Origin: Lewinellaceae bacterium | GTDB lineage: Bacteria; Bacteroidota; Bacteroidia; Chitinophagales; Saprospiraceae | Assembly: GCA_020636255.1 (NCBI GenBank) | Contig: JACJYE010000009.1 | Location: forward strand, 248,001 to 312,000 | Direction: 5' to 3' | DNA length: 64,000 bases | Shown: positions 18,401-27,178 of the stretch, piece after piece | Position numbering within the stretch: the first letter of the stretch is position 1 | How the letters are laid out: each line of letters opens with the position of its first letter | Made by a program: the position numbers and the translations under genes | Notes under the pieces: generated by a model | What the model was told of the DNA's origin: nothing | Database searches by the model: none | What the model saw: only the letters and a program-made list of their open reading frames with translations

Positions 18401-21400
18401 AGCTGCTGGCCGACGCGGCCAACGCCGGCAATGGCTGGCGCGCCATCGTCAACGGCGACACCATCGTCCAGTACTATCCCTTCGCCTTTACCGGTTATCC
18501 GGCAAGGGTGGTAGGGCCGTTCCCGGCCAGCCTGGGTAGCGTTACGGTACTGATCCAGTCTGTAGCCGACCCCGACTGCTTCGAGGTGGTCACGGTCCAG
18601 GCTCCGGCATCCTGTTCTGATCAGTGCGGCATCGCTGTCTCACTCGTCGGCGTGGAATGCGACGATAATGGTACGCCTTCGAACCCGAACGACGATGTGT
18701 TCTTTGCAACACTCAACGTCACCGGCTTCAATGCAGGTAGCGGCTGGACGTCTAATACCGGCGCTTCGGGCGCCTATGGACAGGTAGTGATCGGGCCTCT
18801 GCCCATCAGCGCCGGGCCGGCAACGATAGTATTTATGGATAACCAGAGCGCTGGCTGTTCCGGCAACATTACAGTGAACCCGCCGGCGCCGTGCTCTTTC
18901 GACTGTTCGATCTCTGCTCAGGCGACAAACATCGTTTGCAGCGACAATGGCACACCTGCCAACCCGAATGACGATACCTACACCTTCAGCCTCCTGGTAA
19001 CGGGTGTGAATACCGGCAGCGGCTGGGTAGACAATGCCAATGGAGAATCGGGCAACTACGGCACGCCTGTACTGTACGGCCCGTACTCGATCAGCGCTGT
19101 CCCGAACCTGGCCATCATAGTCCAGGACGCACAGAGCCCAACCTGTACTACAACCTTAACGGTCCAGGCTCCGCTGTCCTGCTCGCCGGTGTGTGACATC
19201 GTGGCGAACATCGTACAGAGCCCATACTGCTCCGATAATGGTACGCCTTCGAACCCGAATGACGATGTGTATTACTTCGATGTGGAGGTGGTAGGGGTGA
19301 ATACGGCCAATGGCTGGACGGCCACCGGCTTTACCCAGGGCACTAGCCAGGGCGCTTATGGGGTAGTAACCACCTTCGGGCCTTATCAACCCGGCGCCAA
19401 TGTAGGCATCAATTTCGTGGATAATGGCGACGGCAATTGTTCAGACTACCTGTTTGTGCAGATCCCGAACCAGCCTTGTTCCGAGCAGTGCCAGATCTCG
19501 GCTTCGCTCAATGATGTGGTCTGCTTCCACAACGATACGCCTTATAACGGTGCAGATGATGTGTTCTGGGCAGTGGTTTATATCGAAGGTGCTAATAACA
19601 GCGGCACCTGGGTGGCCAGCGATGGCTCTACCGGGCCGTTCAACACCTTCGCAGCCTTCGGGCCCTACCCGATCACACAAGGCCAGGTGACGATTAACTT
19701 CTCGGACAGCCAGGATCCGTCCTGCGCCGCTTCCGTGACGGCCTTCGCTCCGCCTCCATGTGTGGAATGCGACATCAATGTACAGGTACAGGGTATAAAT
19801 TGCGATAATAACGGTACGCCGTTCGACCCGAATGACGATACCTATACCGCTACTGTAGTCGTAACAGGCATCGGGCAACTGTCGGGCCTGGGATGGCGCT
19901 ACAAGAAGCTGCCCATCGGCACCTATAGTGCTCCTATGCCTTATAACGTGCCTGTCACCATCGGGCCGTTCCCGATCAGCGGCGGCGATGTGAATATCCG
20001 CTTCAGCGATGCCGGCAACACAGGCTGCGCACAGGATGTCCTCTTCGACGCACCTCAACCGTGTTCGACTGAAACACCCTGTGAGATCACTGCAGACGCT
20101 TCGGCGCCTGTTTGCGACGACAATGGCACACCGGCTGACCCGTCCGACGATACCTACAGCTTCACGCTGACAGTAACCGGCCAGGGTACGAGCAACAACG
20201 GCTGGACGGCAATGGTGAATGGCGTAACATATACCGGTAGCTTCGGCACACCGGTTACAGTGAGCGGCATATCCGCCAATACGAACGCAGTGATCACCAA
20301 TATCCTCGATGCCGGCACGCAAAACTGCCAGGCCGAGTCCATCACTGTGATTGCCACAGGGCCCTGTTCTAACGCTTGTGCACTTACGATCACACAGGCA
20401 ACTGCCGATTGCGATGACAACGGTACGCCAGCCAGCCCGGCCGATGATTTCTACACCGTATCGGTGAATGCAACAGCCGCCAACGGCAGCACATCCAACC
20501 AGTTTGAGGTGTTCGTCGGTAATACCTCTGTGGGCGTGTTCACCTACGGCGCAGGGGGTACCTTCACCCTGCCTGCCAACGGCCAACTGGTGACGCTGCG
20601 CTTCGTTGATGTGGACGATGATAATTGTGGGGATGAAATAACCCTCGGCAGCCCGCTCGAACCCTGTTCTACGCAACTGCCATGCGACATCAGTGTAGAA
20701 TACCTGGGCCACGAGTGCAACGATAACGGTACGCCGGGCAACCAGATGGACGATACCTTCACCTTCTCGGTGATCGTTACTAACGCCGGCGCCGGTACGA
20801 GCTGGACGGCCAGCAACGGGACTACGGGCCTGTATGGTGAAGAAGTAGTCTTCGGCCCATACAGCGCTGCGAATATCGGAGGCCTGCTGTCACTCACCTT
20901 CACAGATGATGATGACGCCGCCTGCCAGGCCAGCCTCGACGTAACTACGCCGAACTGTACCAACGACTGCGACCTGATGCCGGTGATCCAGAACATGGCC
21001 TGTGATGATGCAGGAACGCCGAACGACCCGTCCGATGATACCTTTACCTTCGACCTCATCGTCCATGGCAACTACGTGGGCGATACCTGGACAGTGATGG
21101 GTACCAATATTACCGGAATGTTTGGCGTGCCGAAGACCTTCGGCCCCTATCTGATCGCCAATGGTGACGTCACTTTCAACGTGGTGCCTGACGCCAACCC
21201 GAACTGTATCCTGGCCGTTTACGTTACTGCTCCTCCGCCTTGCTCGGTGCCGCCATGCGGCATCATGGCCGAAGTGCTGGAAGTGACATGCAACGATAAC
21301 GGCACCACCGATGTCGCTACGGATGACTACTTTACCTTCCAGGTCCTCGTGAGCGGCGACGATGTGGGTACGAACTGGCTGGCCTACGACAGCGACGGCA

Positions 21401-24400
21401 TGCTGATAAACTTCGGTGCCTTCGGTGTGCCGAAGCTGATAACCGAGCCGTTCCCGATCAGCGGCGGTGACATCCAGGTCACTTTTGTGGATGCTGCCAA
21501 CCCCGCCTGCTCGATAACGGTGACGGTCCAGGCGCCCGAGCCCTGTTCACCCGATGCAGAATGCCTGATCAGCGTGGCCAGCTATCAGCTGGAATGCAAT
21601 GATAACGGTACGGCTACCGACCCGAGCGATGATACCTTCACCTTCCTGATGCAGGTGACGGGCAACAACACCGCCAGCGATACCTGGGTAGCGGTCCTGA
21701 ACGGTGGCCTGATCAGCGGGCAGTATGGTGAAATGATACCCCTTGGGCCATTCAACATTGCCGATGGCGCTGCAATGGTCGAAGATATCATGGATAGCGT
21801 CGACCCCACCTGTAATATCGAGGGAGGCCTGACGGTCGGCCCGCCGGCGCCCTGTTCCGACGCCTGTGAACTCAGCGTGGTGGCAACGGCCCTCGATTGT
21901 AACGATAACGGTACGGTAGACCCTGCTGACGACACGTATTACATCAGCATGACGGTGACGGCCGGGGCCAATATCGCTGCAGGCGATACCTGGGCAGCCA
22001 ACTTCGGTGGACTGGCCGGTGAATACGGTGTTGCCTATACCTTCGGGCCTTACCCGATTGGCATGAGCCTGAACTTCACCGTGCGCAACCTGGGAGCAAC
22101 CACTTGCGAGGCAGATGTGGCCATCACTTCGCCGCAGCCCTGTTCCAGCCTGCTGGCTGTCGACTGCCCGCTGAGCGAGCACTACTGCCCGATCCTGGAA
22201 CAGAATATCATGCTCTTCTCCACCGGGCCGTTCGACTGCACGGCTACGATTGAAGCGCCGATGCCTGTTGTAACCACGACCTGCCAGGATGGCGATTGGG
22301 AAGTTGTGACCGAAGTGGTTCAATATGTGGTGAACGGTAGCGATACCTCCGAAGTCGTCGTGGCAACGATACTGCCGGGTGAACCGCGTACCGTTTACGA
22401 TCTCGAGATCAGCGATTACTTCTTCCGCTATACCGTAACGGATGGCTGCGGCAATACCGTGGTTCAGGAGTGCCGCTTCCGCGTGGCCGACCTGTCCGAC
22501 CCGGTAGCGATCTGCCATGGCAGTATGAACATCTCGGTTGGCGGCTTCGGCCTGGCCCGCCTGTACTGGCACCAGATCGATAACGGCAGCTACGATAACT
22601 GCGGCATCGACAGCATCCTGGTCCGCCGGATCTACCACCGCGACCCCATGGATTGCGATACGCTCCTGCAGCCCTACTATTCTGCCTGGGGGCCGTATGT
22701 CGACTTCACCTGTTGCGACGCCGGTTCCTACGTTACCGTTGAGCTGCGCGTGGTGGACATCCACGGCAACGTCAACACCTGCTGGCTTGATGTGCTGGTA
22801 GAAGACAAGACGCTGCCCTACTGCTACGGCCTTGAAGATATCGCGGTGAGCTGTGATACGCTGCCTGCTGATTTCGACCCGTACAACACGGCGCAACTCG
22901 AGGCCTTATTCGGTGCAGCCCACGTTTACGACAACTGCTCCGCTTATGCGATCGAGCTTGCTCCGGTTGTCAACCTGAGCGACTGTGGCAGCGGGACGAT
23001 CGTTCGCCGCTTCCGCGCCGTCGACCTGGTCGGCAACTACTCGATGGATATCTTCGAACAGCTTGTCACTATCGGTGGAGATGGCGGATACGATATCTAC
23101 TTCCCCGCCGATGCCATCGTGGCATGCGATTCGATGACGACGGATACGGCAAGGGTGTACTTCTCTGGTTGCGATTCCCTCACTGTTACCCACGTAGATA
23201 CCTTGCTGCAACCGCTGCCAGGTGAGTGCTTCCGGGTACAGCGTACGTATACCGTGACCAACTGGTGTGAATACGATGGCTTTGCTGATCCTGTGATCAT
23301 TGGCCGCAATGAAGATTGCGACAGCCTGCTGGGTGAAGAGCCTGTATGGGTGCTGCATCGCCCGGATACCTCCTTCGTCGATGCCGACAGCTTGCCCTAC
23401 AACCTCTGGCCGCTGGCCGGGCTCAAGGACACGATCTGCGACGGCACGACGAACCCGGACGGTTACTGGCGGATCAGCCAGTCGAACGGCAGATGGGAAT
23501 ACACACAGATAATTGTCGGCTATGATACGCTCCTGGCCCCGGCTATGCACTTCGCTACGCCGGAACCGATCTGTAGCTTCGATTCCGAAAGCTGTGAGGC
23601 CGATGCAACCTTCAGCTTCACACTCTCCGGCTTCTGTTCTGCCGAAGGCCTGTCCTTCCGCTTCATCCTGGATGAGGGTGACGACGGCCAGATGGATGAG
23701 GACATTACCGGCAATACGATCCTCAACGGTGGATATCCGAGCTACACGTTCAAGAGCACTTACCCGATCGGTGTGCATGCACTCTATGTGGAAGTCAGTG
23801 ATACCTGCGGTAACACGCTGACGGAAATGCTGCCGCTGGAAGTACGGGACTGCTTCATCGAAGGCCCGGTATGTTTCGACGGGCTCGTCATAGAGCTGAT
23901 CCCGCTACCTCTGAACACGGATGCCGACGGCGACGGCGATTATGACGAGGCAGCGATGGAAGTGCTTCTGGAATACCTGCTGGAAGGAGTGATCCTGGAT
24001 TGTACGCCTCCGGTCCACTACTCTATCAACCGTGTAGGAGAGCCTGTAGACCTCGGTAAACAGTCCATCGTCGTCACCTGTGAAGATCCCAGCAAGGTCG
24101 ATGTGGAAGTCCACGCCTGGGATAGTGCCTTCAACCCGAATGCCGCGCAACCTGACGGTACTTGGGGGGGGCCGAACCATAGCATGACGCTTACTTCGAT
24201 TCTGATCCAGAATATGGACGTAACCTGCAACGATGGGGTTATCGAACCGGGTAGCACAGAGGCAGCATCCAAAGTGCCGGTGCTCTACCAGAACGAACCC
24301 AACCCCTTCAGCGAAGAGACGAAGATCCGGTTCTGGTTGCCGCAGACGGAGCAGGTGTCGATAACCGTACATGATATTACAGGCCGGGCTGTCAAGCAGA

Positions 24401-24534
24401 TCGGAGGCCTGTACGAACAGGGTATGAATGAGATCCTGATACGCAAAGCTGAGATCGGAGGTTATGGCCTGTACTACTATACGCTGAGCACCAGCAGGTT
24501 TGTAGATACCAAACCGATGATCCTGGCTGAATAA
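15421..24534 (+). CDS. giant adhesin, C-terminal part with T9SS sorting domain
   Basis: Continuation of the same frame, open directly after the stop at 15345; GTG 15421 is only the first start-like codon. It contains further DUF11 repeats to about 17995 (the last three diverged), then 14 repeats of about 95-105 residues built around CDDNGTPxDPxDDxFTF (18001-22150). A Cys-rich region with HYR-like beta-sandwich sequence follows (22150-24285). The end is a type A T9SS C-terminal sorting domain: YQNEPNPFSEETKIRFWLP, then a HDITGR motif and a short LYYYTL strand. The sorting domain implies export by the type IX system and attachment to, or release from, the cell surface. A perfect hairpin terminator follows at 24574. 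Joined from 841, the product would be about 7,897 residues. Confidence 0.88.
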   Translation: MEAPLAGVSYFNVSQVTHSDQYDPDSTPDNDDGDQSEDDEDNEEVVPQSADLSLVKTVNDNTPNVGDEVTFTITVSNAGPDAATNVAVEDYVPNGYSNITNISNGGTLSGSTITWAGLNIATGGSVTLTFDATVEAPLAGVSYFNVAQVTHSDQYDPDSTPDNDDGDQSEDDEDNEEVVPQSADLSLVKTVNDNTPNVGDEVTFTITVSNAGPDAATNVAVEDYVPNGYSNITNISNGGTLSGSTITWSGLNIAIGGSVSLTFDATVEAPLAGVSYFNVSQVTHSDQYDPDSTPDNDDGDQSEDDEDNEEVVPQSADLSLVKTVNDNTPNVGDEVTFTITVSNAGPDAATNVAVEDYVPNGYSNITNISNGGTLSGSTITWSGLNIAIGGSVSLTFDATVEAPLAGVSYFNVSQVTHSDQYDPDSTPDNDDGDQSEDDEDNEEVLPQIIDLSLVKTVNDNTPNVGDVVTFTLTVSNAGPSNATNVAVEDYVPSGYSNITGISNGGVLNGNTISWGGLSIQAGGSISLTFQATVNAYGIYRNVAQVTDADQYDPDSTPDNMVNNTPVEDDEDDATVMPIPVVDLELEKSVTPTAVNVGSQVTFTVVVTNQGPSTATAVQVVDQLPSGYTFVGSTDNSNYNPATGLWNVGALLAGQSRSIDIIATVNASGDYLNLAEVTQIGGNAVDIDSEPGNGVDTNDNGDSIDDPGDEDDGDGAEVEPIPVVDLALEKEVDNPNPAAGELITFTVTVTNQGPSTATGVVVYDKILSGFAYQSYTSTQGSYDAATGLWTVGTLENGQTETMTITVSVNASGDYRNLAEIIEVNENDVDSTPDNGVDTDGDGNFDDDPGDEDDGDGVVIEVECQLFVQQTDPVCNDNGTPTDPSDDTFTFQLTVTGTATGQNGWQTIINTSGLNESYSGQYGETVTFGPFPIGLDLPFGFTIWDTDYEACRVLAAAVPPPPCSSACDITSTEVSNIECDDNGTPNDPTDDLFTFELLADAANAGNGWRAIVNGDTIVQYYPFAFTGYPARVVGPFPASLGSVTVLIQSVADPDCFEVVTVQAPASCSDQCGIAVSLVGVECDDNGTPSNPNDDVFFATLNVTGFNAGSGWTSNTGASGAYGQVVIGPLPISAGPATIVFMDNQSAGCSGNITVNPPAPCSFDCSISAQATNIVCSDNGTPANPNDDTYTFSLLVTGVNTGSGWVDNANGESGNYGTPVLYGPYSISAVPNLAIIVQDAQSPTCTTTLTVQAPLSCSPVCDIVANIVQSPYCSDNGTPSNPNDDVYYFDVEVVGVNTANGWTATGFTQGTSQGAYGVVTTFGPYQPGANVGINFVDNGDGNCSDYLFVQIPNQPCSEQCQISASLNDVVCFHNDTPYNGADDVFWAVVYIEGANNSGTWVASDGSTGPFNTFAAFGPYPITQGQVTINFSDSQDPSCAASVTAFAPPPCVECDINVQVQGINCDNNGTPFDPNDDTYTATVVVTGIGQLSGLGWRYKKLPIGTYSAPMPYNVPVTIGPFPISGGDVNIRFSDAGNTGCAQDVLFDAPQPCSTETPCEITADASAPVCDDNGTPADPSDDTYSFTLTVTGQGTSNNGWTAMVNGVTYTGSFGTPVTVSGISANTNAVITNILDAGTQNCQAESITVIATGPCSNACALTITQATADCDDNGTPASPADDFYTVSVNATAANGSTSNQFEVFVGNTSVGVFTYGAGGTFTLPANGQLVTLRFVDVDDDNCGDEITLGSPLEPCSTQLPCDISVEYLGHECNDNGTPGNQMDDTFTFSVIVTNAGAGTSWTASNGTTGLYGEEVVFGPYSAANIGGLLSLTFTDDDDAACQASLDVTTPNCTNDCDLMPVIQNMACDDAGTPNDPSDDTFTFDLIVHGNYVGDTWTVMGTNITGMFGVPKTFGPYLIANGDVTFNVVPDANPNCILAVYVTAPPPCSVPPCGIMAEVLEVTCNDNGTTDVATDDYFTFQVLVSGDDVGTNWLAYDSDGMLINFGAFGVPKLITEPFPISGGDIQVTFVDAANPACSITVTVQAPEPCSPDAECLISVASYQLECNDNGTATDPSDDTFTFLMQVTGNNTASDTWVAVLNGGLISGQYGEMIPLGPFNIADGAAMVEDIMDSVDPTCNIEGGLTVGPPAPCSDACELSVVATALDCNDNGTVDPADDTYYISMTVTAGANIAAGDTWAANFGGLAGEYGVAYTFGPYPIGMSLNFTVRNLGATTCEADVAITSPQPCSSLLAVDCPLSEHYCPILEQNIMLFSTGPFDCTATIEAPMPVVTTTCQDGDWEVVTEVVQYVVNGSDTSEVVVATILPGEPRTVYDLEISDYFFRYTVTDGCGNTVVQECRFRVADLSDPVAICHGSMNISVGGFGLARLYWHQIDNGSYDNCGIDSILVRRIYHRDPMDCDTLLQPYYSAWGPYVDFTCCDAGSYVTVELRVVDIHGNVNTCWLDVLVEDKTLPYCYGLEDIAVSCDTLPADFDPYNTAQLEALFGAAHVYDNCSAYAIELAPVVNLSDCGSGTIVRRFRAVDLVGNYSMDIFEQLVTIGGDGGYDIYFPADAIVACDSMTTDTARVYFSGCDSLTVTHVDTLLQPLPGECFRVQRTYTVTNWCEYDGFADPVIIGRNEDCDSLLGEEPVWVLHRPDTSFVDADSLPYNLWPLAGLKDTICDGTTNPDGYWRISQSNGRWEYTQIIVGYDTLLAPAMHFATPEPICSFDSESCEADATFSFTLSGFCSAEGLSFRFILDEGDDGQMDEDITGNTILNGGYPSYTFKSTYPIGVHALYVEVSDTCGNTLTEMLPLEVRDCFIEGPVCFDGLVIELIPLPLNTDADGDGDYDEAAMEVLLEYLLEGVILDCTPPVHYSINRVGEPVDLGKQSIVVTCEDPSKVDVEVHAWDSAFNPNAAQPDGTWGGPNHSMTLTSILIQNMDVTCNDGVIEPGSTEAASKVPVLYQNEPNPFSEETKIRFWLPQTEQVSITVHDITGRAVKQIGGLYEQGMNEILIRKAEIGGYGLYYYTLSTSRFVDTKPMILAE
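18001..22150 (+). repeat. 14 diverged repeats with CDDNGTPxDPxDD motif
   Basis: The motif recurs near 18043, 18350, 18659, 18939, 19229, 19523, 19801, 20113, 20412, 20718, 21001, 21291, 21597 and 21899. Each unit continues with FTF.L.VTG, a GxxW segment, (F/I)GP(F/Y)PI and ends in PPCS or similar. Unlike the preceding arrays these copies are old and diverged in DNA. The Asp-rich loop could bind calcium, and the paired Cys could form disulfides. I know no named domain for it. Confidence 0.7.
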
Positions 24535-24573
24535 GTGGAGTTCTAAAATTGTGCATATTTGTTTAAATAAGAG

Positions 24574-24602
24574 GTGGGGCCGCGAGGCTCCACTTTTTTT
24601 TT
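24574..24602 (+). terminator. rho-independent terminator of the giant adhesin
   Basis: An 8-bp stem GTGGGGCC/GGCTCCAC (one G-T pair) with a GCGA (GNRA) loop, followed by nine T, 40 bp after the stop codon. Confidence 0.9.
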
Positions 24603-24743
24603 GCACCCTCCGCACCTGTATGGCTTTACAATTTTAAAAAATACACGCCGGGTATGAATGCGGCCCTGCCTGGCGTTTGGGAGACAGTGCAGAACGCCAA
24701 TCCGGCTCTGCCCGCAATTTTTTTATACCTTACAGCCTTAAAA

Positions 24744-26312
24744 ATGTGGAATATGCAACTTCGATCGTCCTTACTGCTATTGTTAGCCGTTGTTACAAGC
24801 CCCGTCTGGGCTCAATCCAACCGCACGGTGCTCGAATTTTTTCCCCAAACCACACAAAGCGCCTGGCAATCTGAAATTGCATCTGTTCCCCTGGGAAATG
24901 CAGAGCCCTTCATCGCTTTTTCACTTGCCTGGACGGGTGAGGCCGGCGAATGGCAGGCCAGGTTCTCAGATGATGGGCTGCGTTGGGATAGCTGGAATAG
25001 CCTGCATGCCGACGTCCATGCAGAACAGCGCCCGGAGCGGAGAGTAAGCGAGCTTTTTTTTGCCTCCGCTAACAGCCGTTACGTACAGATCAAAGCGAAT
25101 ATGCCCGTCGATAGGGTAGAAGCGCATTTCTATAATCCCGGCCCTACAAAAAGCCGTCCTTCCAGCCCTGAGTTGAGCTTTCGCGGGCCGGACTATTGCC
25201 CTTGCCCCCAGCCTACTTACCAGGACAGGGAAGATTGGTGCCCCGACGGCACCTGCCCGCCCGATGCTACGCCGGTCAATACTACTGTTACGCACCTTAT
25301 TGTCCACCATTCTGCGGGGCCGAACGTAGCTAGCGACTGGGCTGCAGTGGTGCGCTCCTTCTGGGATTACCACGTCAACGTGCAAGGCTGGGACGACATT
25401 GGCTATAATTGGCTGGTCGACCCTAATGGCGTTTTGTATGAAGGGCGGGGCGACAACCGCCTGGGCGCACATTTTTGCGGTACCAACGGCGGTACGATGG
25501 GCGTATGCGTCATAGGCGATTTTACGGAAATTACGCCGACACAGCAGGCACTCAATACGCTGGTCCAGCTACTGGCCTGGAAGGCCTGTGACCGCAGCCT
25601 GGACCCCCTGGGTTCGGCCTATCACCCATCTTCCGGCCTGACGCTCAATAACATCTCCGGCCACCGTGACGGCTGCTCGACGGCATGCCCGGGAGACGCT
25701 TTTTACCCGATGTTGCCTGGGGTTCGGCAGGACGTAGTCGATTATATCGCCAGCTCTTGTTCCGCCATTGCATCGCCTTCCAACCTGGTGGCGACAACGA
25801 TCAGCGAGACCCAGATAAACCTGGAGTGGGTAGCGCCGTCGGATAATGAAACAGCTTTCCTCATCGAGCGCTCTATATTCTTCAACGGCCCTTATTTTCA
25901 GATCGGCAGCACAGCCACCGACCTTACCACATACGAGGATACCGGCCTGATCCCCCAGCGCGGTTATTATTATCAGGTGCGCGCCGTCAATGAGCAGGAT
26001 ACTTCTCAGTATAGCAACAAAGCCTATGCTTTTACCGGCACAACCGGTACGGAAAGCCTGATGGCCGGCCGCCGCGCACGCTGTTTCCCCAACCCCGCAC
26101 GAGAACTGCTATCCCTGGCGCTCGACGGCCCGCTTACGGAAGCAGTAAGGCTTCACTTGGTTGACGCTACCGGCCGCCTCTGCTGGAGCGGTACTCTCCC
26201 CGCCGGCCAGATGGAGGCTTCTATCCCCCTACTCGGCCACCCCGCCGGTATTTATATGGTTCAACTGTCAAATAGCCAGGGAACAGCTACACTCCGCATA
26301 GTCAAAGAATAA
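24744..26312 (+). CDS. secreted N-acetylmuramoyl-L-alanine amidase (PGRP fold) with FN3 and T9SS domain
   Basis: Zn-dependent peptidoglycan amidase of the amidase_2/PGRP family, which cuts the bond between N-acetylmuramic acid and L-alanine. ATG 24744 (or 24753) gives a clean signal peptide (LLLLLAVVTSPVWAQ); the upstream ATG at 24654 would add 30 unsuitable residues. The central domain shows the zinc ligand motifs HLIVHHSAG and SGHRDGCSTACPG, with GYNWLVDPNGVLYEGRGDN and MGVCVIGDF typical of the fold. A fibronectin type III domain (LVATTISETQINLEWVAP) and a type A T9SS sorting domain (CFPNPARELLSL, GIYMVQLS) follow. It is therefore exported through the outer membrane by the same route as the adhesin upstream. 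A role in cell-wall remodelling or in attacking other bacteria is inference. Confidence 0.9.
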   Translation: MWNMQLRSSLLLLLAVVTSPVWAQSNRTVLEFFPQTTQSAWQSEIASVPLGNAEPFIAFSLAWTGEAGEWQARFSDDGLRWDSWNSLHADVHAEQRPERRVSELFFASANSRYVQIKANMPVDRVEAHFYNPGPTKSRPSSPELSFRGPDYCPCPQPTYQDREDWCPDGTCPPDATPVNTTVTHLIVHHSAGPNVASDWAAVVRSFWDYHVNVQGWDDIGYNWLVDPNGVLYEGRGDNRLGAHFCGTNGGTMGVCVIGDFTEITPTQQALNTLVQLLAWKACDRSLDPLGSAYHPSSGLTLNNISGHRDGCSTACPGDAFYPMLPGVRQDVVDYIASSCSAIASPSNLVATTISETQINLEWVAPSDNETAFLIERSIFFNGPYFQIGSTATDLTTYEDTGLIPQRGYYYQVRAVNEQDTSQYSNKAYAFTGTTGTESLMAGRRARCFPNPARELLSLALDGPLTEAVRLHLVDATGRLCWSGTLPAGQMEASIPLLGHPAGIYMVQLSNSQGTATLRIVKE

Positions 26313-26317
26313 TCCCC

Positions 26318-26570
26318 GCCCCAAAGGGGCAACATACAAATCCCACGGGCAACGCCCGTAGAACGAAATAAAGCAAAGCTCTCTCTGCCCCAAAGGGGCA
26401 ACATACAAATCCCACGGGCAACGCCCGTGGAACGAAATAAAGCAAAGCTCTCTCTGCCCCAAAGGGGCAACATACAAATCCCACGGGTAACGCCCGTGGA
26501 ACGAAATAAAGCAAAGCTCTCCCCGCCCCAAAGGGGCAACATACAAATCCCACGGGCAACGCCCGTGGTG
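26318..26570. repeat. tandem 69-bp repeats (3.6 copies) made of two palindromes
   Basis: GCCCC-aaa-GGGGC starts at 26318, 26387, 26456 and 26525, an exact 69-bp period. Each unit also contains CCACGGGC-aac-GCCCGTGG, with ACGAAATAAAGCAAAGCTC between palindromes. The same CCACGGGC/GCCCGTGG palindrome followed by acgaaat recurs singly near 46353, so this is a dispersed intergenic element, here tandemly amplified. Frames through it in both directions are open but are translations of the repeat, not genes. Confidence 0.85.
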
Positions 26571-26584
26571 GGCAACCTTTTCGT

Positions 26585-26592
26585 TATTTTTG
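26585..26592 (+). promoter_or_regulatory. -7 element of the ECF sigma factor gene
   Basis: TATTTTTG matches TAnnTTTG exactly. A transcript would begin near 26597, excluding any start codon inside the 69-bp repeats and supporting GTG 26619. Confidence 0.55.
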
Positions 26593-26618
26593 CACCTATC
26601 CTATTAAAAGCACACCCA

Positions 26619-27161
26619 GTGGAACCTCCAAGCCACCCATTCTTGTCGGGTTGCCTGAAAGGCGAACCGCCGGCCCAGCGGCAACTTTATGAGGCATTCA
26701 AGGTGCCGATGTTCCGCTTGTGCCTGCGCTACGCAGGTAGCCGGGAAGAAGCCGAGGATATGCTCCAGGAAGGCTTTATCAAGGTTTTTACCGATTTGCA
26801 GCAGTACCGCGGCGAAGGGCCGCTGGCAGGGTGGGTCCGCAGGGTAGTGCTCAACGTCGTGTTACAGCATTTGCGCCGCCAGAAAAACACACCTGTAGCC
26901 CTGGATGTGCAGGACATCCCTGATGTGCCTGATGAAGACACGGATAACCTCTTTGGGGAATTGCGCGCCAGAGCCCTGGCCGCTCTGGTCCAGCGGCTTC
27001 CGCCTGGTTACCGGACGGTCTTTAACCTATTCGTAATGGAAGGGCACAGCCACCGGGAGATCGCCGATATCCTTGATATATCGGAAAGCACCTCAAAATC
27101 CCAATTGTCAAAAGCGAAGGCTATGCTTCGCAGGATGTTGGAAAAAAGCCTGACAAGTTGA
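26619..27161 (+). CDS. RNA polymerase ECF-type sigma-70 factor
   Basis: Directs RNA polymerase to a stress or surface regulon. Region 2 is visible as LYEAFKVPMFRLCLRYAG, REEAEDMLQEGFIKVF and the hydrophobic WVRRVVLNVVLQHLRR; region 4 as LPPGYRTVFNLFVMEGHSHR followed by the helix-turn-helix EIADILDISESTSKSQLSKA. At 180 residues it has the usual length for the family. The frame is open further upstream, but that part is a translation of the intergenic repeats; GTG 26619 starts just before the typical N-terminus (FLSGCLKGEPPAQRQLYEAF) and lies 27 bp after a -7 box. TTG 26643 is an alternative. The next gene follows after 17 bp and encodes a membrane protein with anti-sigma-like layout, so the two are probably co-transcribed partners. 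Confidence 0.88.
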   Translation: MEPPSHPFLSGCLKGEPPAQRQLYEAFKVPMFRLCLRYAGSREEAEDMLQEGFIKVFTDLQQYRGEGPLAGWVRRVVLNVVLQHLRRQKNTPVALDVQDIPDVPDEDTDNLFGELRARALAALVQRLPPGYRTVFNLFVMEGHSHREIADILDISESTSKSQLSKAKAMLRRMLEKSLTS

Positions 27162-27178
27162 ACAGAGCATGAAAAAGC

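Noticed and set aside
21547..22896. A 449-codon minus-strand frame opposite the adhesin C-terminal part
   Set aside because: Antisense to well-conserved coding sequence, no promoter and no recognisable domain.
26318..26570. Possible CRISPR array
   Set aside because: Units are directly adjacent 69-bp copies without unique spacers, and no cas genes are present.
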